DNA from: Hanleya hanleyi
Taxonomy: Eukaryota > Mollusca > Polyplacophora > Lepidopleurida > Hanleyidae
NCBI GenBank assembly: GCA_036873755.1
Contig: JAVTVY010018820.1
Coordinates: forward strand, 1 to 64,000
DNA: 64,000 bases
Direction: 5' to 3'
Made by a program: the position numbers and the translations under genes. This document shows, piece by piece, positions 59,455 to 64,000 of the stretch. Numbering within the stretch: position 1 is the first letter of the stretch; the number at the start of each line of letters is the position of its first letter. The notes below the pieces were generated by a model. It was not told where the DNA came from. It did not search any database and saw only the letters and a list, made by a program, of their open reading frames with translations.

Positions 59455-59685
59455 TTTTCCCGGCCGCCATGATGGGAAAATGGTGGATAATGGCGGATTT
59501 ACCGGAAAGACCCGAAGGTGGCGGCCATTGTCCGCCATTTTCCAAAATGGCGGATAATGGCGGATAGTGACCGGAAACACCCGAAGGTGGCGGCCATTGG
59601 CCGCAATTTTCCAAAATGGTGGATAATGGCGGATAGTGGCCGGAAAGACCCGAAGGTGGGCCATTGGCCGCCATTGTGGGGAAAA
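59455..59685 (+). repeat. ~70-bp tandem units with ATGGCGG palindromes
   Basis: About three units of GACCCGAAGGTGGCGGCCAT plus CCATTTTCCAAAATGG (perfect palindrome) plus GGATAATGGCGGATAGTG. AAAATGGCGG and its inverse match the YY1 core consensus. It lies directly upstream of the TATA box of the polymerase gene. Confidence 0.8.
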
Positions 59686-59688
59686 ACG

Positions 59689-59728
59689 TATAAAAGGGGT
59701 GATTTTTAGTGGTTTGGTGTATTCATTG
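59689..59728 (+). promoter_or_regulatory. TATA box and initiator for polymerase gene
   Basis: TATAAAAG at 59689-59696 is followed 36 bases later by TCATTG, close to an arthropod/mollusc-type initiator. The polymerase ATG is at 59860. Between them lies a CCTGCCTGACCAG-type pyrimidine-rich repeat (59755-59825) that would form the leader. Confidence 0.55.
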
Positions 59729-59754
59729 CACTACCCAACGGAGCTATCTGACCT

Positions 59755-59825
59755 ACCTGCCTGCCTGACCAGCCTGCCTGCCTGACCACCCTGCTTGCCT
59801 GACCAGCCTGCCTGCCTGCCTACCA
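59755..59825 (+). repeat. CCTGCCTGACCAG leader repeat
   Basis: Imperfect tetranucleotide-based units (CCTG, CTTG, GACCAGCCTG) in the presumed 5' leader of the polymerase. Confidence 0.75.
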
Positions 59826-60160
59826 GCTTGTTCTGACGAGAGGAGGGCCTCACTGCAGCATGAGACGTGGAGAAGATTTCCCATGGGACCCAGCAGCACC
59901 TCCGGTTGAAGTCTTACCCCAAGACGAGCGTGTGAGTGACATTTATCGACGTCAATGGGCTACCATACGCCATTGTTTTCACCGTGACCGTCGTCTATTG
60001 GACTTGTATAACTTTCGGCTGCAGGACCTCACGTATCTGTCTACCTATGCCGAGAACATTTTCACAGACCAGGTGACAGCGTTCAAGTTGAATATGACAT
60101 TCGGTTACATCTTACGGCACAAGGAGACGGACCAGGTGCGGTATTATTACCCCAGCAATA

Positions 60161-60825
60161 ATTACAAGCGTCTAGTCCGTCATTCATAATCCAGCCGTCG
60201 TCCATTAGAGAATATCCGCGTCCATAATCCAAAGACCTATTCCATTTACATATAACAGTATTAGCACCAAATTCAAAAAGACAAATGTATACATAAACAT
60301 AGGCTTGTTTCCTCCAAGAGAGAAGCGGTCAACAATTTTCAATGATGCCGGCAAGACATCATGATGTTCCAAAATATCAAATCCGTATCGCTGATCAGTA
60401 TTCTTAATCCATAATATTCGTTATAGAGTCGTCATCTAGAAATGATGTACCTCAGTCACGCTTTGATTGTGACTGTTCATATGAGTACCATGAGGATCTT
60501 GAAGTACATGGGCTCATACGGCCCCTAGCCCCGGGTTAAGCGGAATTAGACACATGTTACGAAACGTAGCGCCATAGATCTTGCACGCTACGTTCATATT
60601 TTGCTATCAGCATGCGATATGTATCGCCAAATTTGAGAAACTTTGAGTGGAGGCGCTTGGTGGAATAGCCCTGTTTTATAAGTTTCTGCAACAATGTTTT
60701 GTGACGTTGATTAAAATCATCACATTTAACACAGGATCTAGCAAATGCTACTAAGCGAGATATGTATACGCCATATGCAGGTCCCACTGGAATATTACTA
60801 TCCAGAAAGGGATAGTTTACGATGT
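60161..60825 (-). mobile_element. RT element copy 3, inside polymerase, 5'-truncated
   Basis: Its 3' end ATTACAAGCGTC (plus-strand view) is the same as in copies 1 and 2; its 5' end is truncated within the thumb region. It is antisense to the polymerase. The polymerase frame that seems to start at 60745 begins in this inserted DNA, so that ATG is not genuine. Confidence 0.85.
60557..60825 (-). pseudogene. reverse transcriptase 3' fragment, copy 3
   Basis: About 75-90 residues from the thumb to the stop, including GPAYGVYISRLVAFARSC and FGDTYRMLIAKYERSV, nearly identical to copies 1 and 2. No catalytic residues are retained. Confidence 0.85.
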
Positions 60826-63354
60826 ACCTATGTGTTTGACCAGCCGTTCACGGTGACGGATGCGATTTCTCTGGAGCCACTCATCGACCAACTGACTACG
60901 TTGGACCCACTGGAATGGGCCCGGTTGCAACGCCCCAATACCAAATGGCTTGTGGAAATGGTGACGAACGTCACATTTTTCGTCACGAAAATGAGAGATC
61001 ATCCTATCGGTGCTCCTGTACGACTGCCACCTTGGCTGCTTCATCGACCCGGACTGTATGCATTAACGCGAGGGGCACATGGTCCCTACAAAGACCGGAA
61101 ATGTCTGTTTCGGTGTTTGGCCGTGCATCTGGATGAGTGTGATCCCAAGGCTTGTGATAGAGTGGCCAATGGCTATTGGGAACAGTATTTAGAGGAGCGA
61201 GACTTGGATGAGCGGCAGTTCCGTGGAGTTCCGTTCAAGTATTTGGATGTCGTGGAAACTCTGTTCAACATCAATATCTTTGTATACCGATTACGATGCG
61301 AGGAGGATACATTTGTGGCTGAATTGGTTCGTCGTTCAACAGAACGGTATGCTTCTACCATGAAAGCCAATGTCTTCGACGACAATGGGGTGAGTCATTT
61401 TTCGCTGATCTACAATATGAGCCTGTACGCCCAGTCCTACAGTTGTGCCCAATGCCATCGGGTGTTCAAAGAGTCTTACGACTTACATCGACACGAGAAG
61501 ATTTGTGACAACAGTGTGAAGCGAAAATTTCCTGGCGGTGTGTATCATAATACGCCTACTATTTTCGAGGAACTGGCCGATGAGGGTCTTATCATACCGG
61601 AGGAGAACCGTTATTTTCCCTACCGGGCGTGTTACGATTTTGAGGCCCTGTTGGAGCCCATGGACATGTTTTCAGCGAAAACGCAGTGGACGCAGCGCCA
61701 TATTCCCCTCAGTGTCAGCATTTCCAGCAACGTACCCGGCTATGACGCTGCACCGGTCTGTTTCGTGTCCATCGGGGATTCCCATGAGTTAATCACCCGC
61801 ATGATGGAGTATTTAGAGGAAGTCAGTGCGGCCAGTACGGAATTGTTGGTGTCCAAGTTCCAGGACGTACTGGACCAACTGGACGATCGGATTCCTATAC
61901 CGGGTGTATCGTTTAGTGACGATGAAGTGTCAGAGCCTGAGTCGGAGTCGGAGTCGGAGCCGGAACCCATGCAGTCGCAGGATGTGCCTTTACCTAAACC
62001 GTATGCGGAGAAATTGAAAGCGCGCTTCATACAATACCTAGGCCAGTTACCGGTGCTCGGTTTCAACTCGGGGCGATACGACTTGAACATGGTGAAGGAA
62101 TTTCTCTACCCATACTTGGCCCAGGCTAATACCATCAAGTCCGTCATCAAGAAGATCAATAATCATATGGCCCTCACTACCACATCACTCCATTTCCTCG
62201 ATGTACGGAACTACTTAGCTCCCAATTATAGCTATGATCAGTGGGTGAAGGCGTATGACTGTGCACAAACCAAATGGAGGTTCCCTTACACGTATATATC
62301 GACGCTCGACCGTTTGGAGGAAACACAGTTGCCACCCTGGGACGCGTTCTTTGACGATTTGAAGCAAGTGGAATGTCCGCAAGACACGTACCGGGAACTA
62401 CAGCAGGTATGGAACGATCAACACATGCAGACCTTGCGAGATTTCCTGATATGGTATAATAACTTAGATGTGGTTCCTTTCCTGGAAGCGGCCGAGCAAA
62501 TGGTTCAACTCTTTCGTCGTGAGATGCACGTCGACATCTTCAAGGAGTGCTTGAGTTTACCGGGTCTGGCGCTTCGCCATCTTTTTCAAGAGTGTCCTAC
62601 CTACTTCTCGCTGATACAGCAAAAAGATGCGGACATGCATGATTGTCTCAAGCAGAACATCGTCGGCGGACCTAGTCTTATTTTTCACCGTTATCACGAG
62701 AAGGACGTCACTACTCTCCCCGGTGGGAAACCCTGTGCTAAGATCATCGGATTCGATGCCAATGCCTTGTACCTGTGGTCCCTGGCCCAACCTATGCCCA
62801 GTGGGCATTATACACGTTGGTTGGCAGAAGGCCAGCATTTCACACCGCAACGCACTCCCTACAAGCATCTGGCTGACCAGTGGTTGGATTGGGAAGCCTA
62901 TCGACGGGGAATTTATATACGCCATCAGACCAACGCCACAGAGAAGCGCATAGGAGATCGTCGACTCCCCGTCGATGGGTTTGCCCTGGTGCGTAGAACA
63001 CCGACCGTATTCCAATTTTACGGCTGCTATTGGCACGGCCACGGATGCCATTTCAGCGCTGGACGCTTCAACGAACGACGTGGAAAAACACCGGAAGAAT
63101 TACGCGAAGAAGTGCAGGAGAACGGTGATTACGTGAAAGAGAGAGGATACCATCTCATTGAAATGTGGGAGTGTGAATTTCACACCATGTGCCAGGCCCT
63201 CCCACATTTACGTCGTTTCCTAAAAGAGCGAGAGTATCCGCTCAGTCGTCGGCGACTTCTGAGTCTACCACAGATGTTCGACGCCATTCGTTCCGGGGAC
63301 CTCTACGGCTTTGTCGAATGTGATCTGCATGTTCCCGAGGTTGAGAAAAGTTGA

Positions 63355-64000
63355 GGTTGAAATGTTGAAAGTTGAACGGATTCTCACTCCACCCACCATT
63401 GAAAGCGGTGTTGGTCACACACGCCAGGGTAAGATGTTTAGGGAGATCCCCTAGAAATAAATTTTCACGATTGGCCATCATCGTGCCTGCTGGCACAGAG
63501 AACACCTTGGTCTGTACGCGTCGGATGGGGGTACAGGGCTGGTTTTTTCGGTAAGGCTTCCATGTGACTCAGCAACACATCCTGTTGCAAATCCACCGTA
63601 CGGACAAACAAGGCTGCATCATCTATGACGATGTTGTAATTGGGAGCATCTCCATCGGCCATCAAGGCGAACGTAGGTGTGGAACTGATCAACTTGATCT
63701 TGATGGATACACCGTTCATCATGTAGCGGTCTTGCAGGAACAGATCGACGTGCAGTCGTCCCATCATATCGACGGACTTGCTAGTGGCTGTAAACTGCCT
63801 GCGATGGCCGAACCCATTATTGGTAGCGGCGACGCTATTCATGGCTCCGGATGTATCCATGTAGTACAGCGAAGCTTGCAAGTGTGATTTTTTGGCATCT
63901 TCGCCGTACGACAACAGCGTTTCCATGTAGGCTCGGTACGGGTACGTATTGGTGGACGTACTGATGAGTTTATCGTTCAGACTGATATCCACCAGTTGGA
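63355..64000 (-). pseudogene. Polinton major-capsid-like gene, partial, frameshifted
   Basis: The minus-strand frame runs off the window edge, so the 5' end is not seen. It reads QASLYYMDTSGAMNS, RTVDLQQDVLLSHMEALPKK and, after a one-base shift in a six-A run at 63543-63548, VPAGTMMANRENLFLGDLPK and NPFNFQHFNLNF. This wording is that of the double-jelly-roll capsid proteins of metazoan Polinton-type elements (annotated as F54H12.2-like in invertebrates), from memory of the family. After FNLNF the frame enters antisense polymerase DNA, so the C-terminal part is lost. It is convergent with the polymerase. Confidence 0.75.

Larger units (their letters stand above)
59860..63354 (+). pseudogene. 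protein-primed family B DNA polymerase (Polinton), broken
   Basis: Part 1 (59860-60160) is the N-terminus; RT copy 3 then splits the gene; part 2 runs 60826-63354. In part 2 I see a segment KDRKCLFRCLAVH with a later GVSHFSL, a C2H2-like finger (YSCAQCHRVF...HRHEKIC), exonuclease motifs ACYDFEA, LGFNSGRYDLN and YNNLDVV, an acidic SESESEPEP linker, and polymerase motif A (GFDANALYLWS). A nuclease-like insert VDGF...FYGCYWHGHGCHFS...MWECEF follows. The frame stops after VECDLHVPEVEKS, so motif B and the YxDTDS metal site are missing. These enzymes copy Polinton/adintovirus genomes from a protein primer. Length would normally exceed 1,100 residues. Confidence is high for the family. Confidence 0.9.

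Noticed and set aside
60745..60825. ATG at 60745 as start of the DNA polymerase
   Set aside because: The first 27 codons are antisense RT sequence shared with copies 1 and 2; the genuine N-terminus is at 59860, before the insertion.
63540..63550. Programmed frameshift in the capsid gene
   Set aside because: The A run would need a +1 shift, the codon phase does not fit the classic -1 heptamer, and the gene is truncated anyway; an indel is simpler.

Overview
The window looks like repeat-rich, gene-poor nuclear DNA of a marine invertebrate, most likely a mollusc. The reasons are AT-rich non-coding sequence, one eukaryotic exon with a splice donor and acceptor (TRIM/brat-like RING plus B-box), a tRNA-derived SINE, many TTAA-flanked and hAT-like miniature transposons, and four long elements built like the pearl/Helentron elements known from bivalves (tandem ~110-160 bp cores, an ACGG microsatellite, a terminal hairpin). 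The phylum is inferred from repeat style only. No database search was possible.

Layout, 1-47 kb: a mosaic of mobile DNA around one host exon (3.9-4.5 kb, minus). Two TTAA-flanked elements (0.87-1.60 and 14.89-16.22 kb) carry acidic first-exon-like ORFs with a YQFEP motif; the second also carries a THAP-domain ORF. A decayed autonomous piggyBac (5.23-7.68 kb) is accompanied by three ~1.15 kb non-autonomous relatives (9.4, 16.3, 40.2 kb). A different TTAA family lies at 17.7-18.8 kb. At least nine elements with CAGG...CCTG ends are present, several with clear 5- or 6-bp target duplications. Pearl-like elements occupy 14.5-19.9 (itself invaded three times), 23.6-25.4, 25.8-27.1 and 32.8-34.2 kb. 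A near-identical large inverted repeat lies at 42.9-44.6 kb.

Layout, 47-64 kb: remains of Polinton/Maverick (adintovirus-like) elements. From 47.24 to 56.83 kb there is a head-to-head imperfect palindrome centred near 52.96 kb. Its arms hold, from outside inward, terminal-type repeats, ~176-bp tandem units rich in TGACGTCA, a C2H2 zinc-finger gene and a small accessory ORF (left arm only), and a packaging-type ATPase (both arms). From 59.3 kb to the window edge is a second piece: a TATA-containing promoter region with tandem repeats, a protein-primed family B DNA polymerase (3' half missing) and, convergent to it, the 5' part of a major-capsid-like gene that runs off the window. All of these genes are broken.

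The most striking observation is a reverse-transcriptase element present three times, each time inside a different position of a Polinton gene (ATPase left arm, ATPase right arm, polymerase) and each time antisense to it. All three copies share one 3' end, and the two longer copies also share one 5' end although their insertion sites differ. This suggests a retroelement with defined boundaries that repeatedly landed in giant virus-like transposons.
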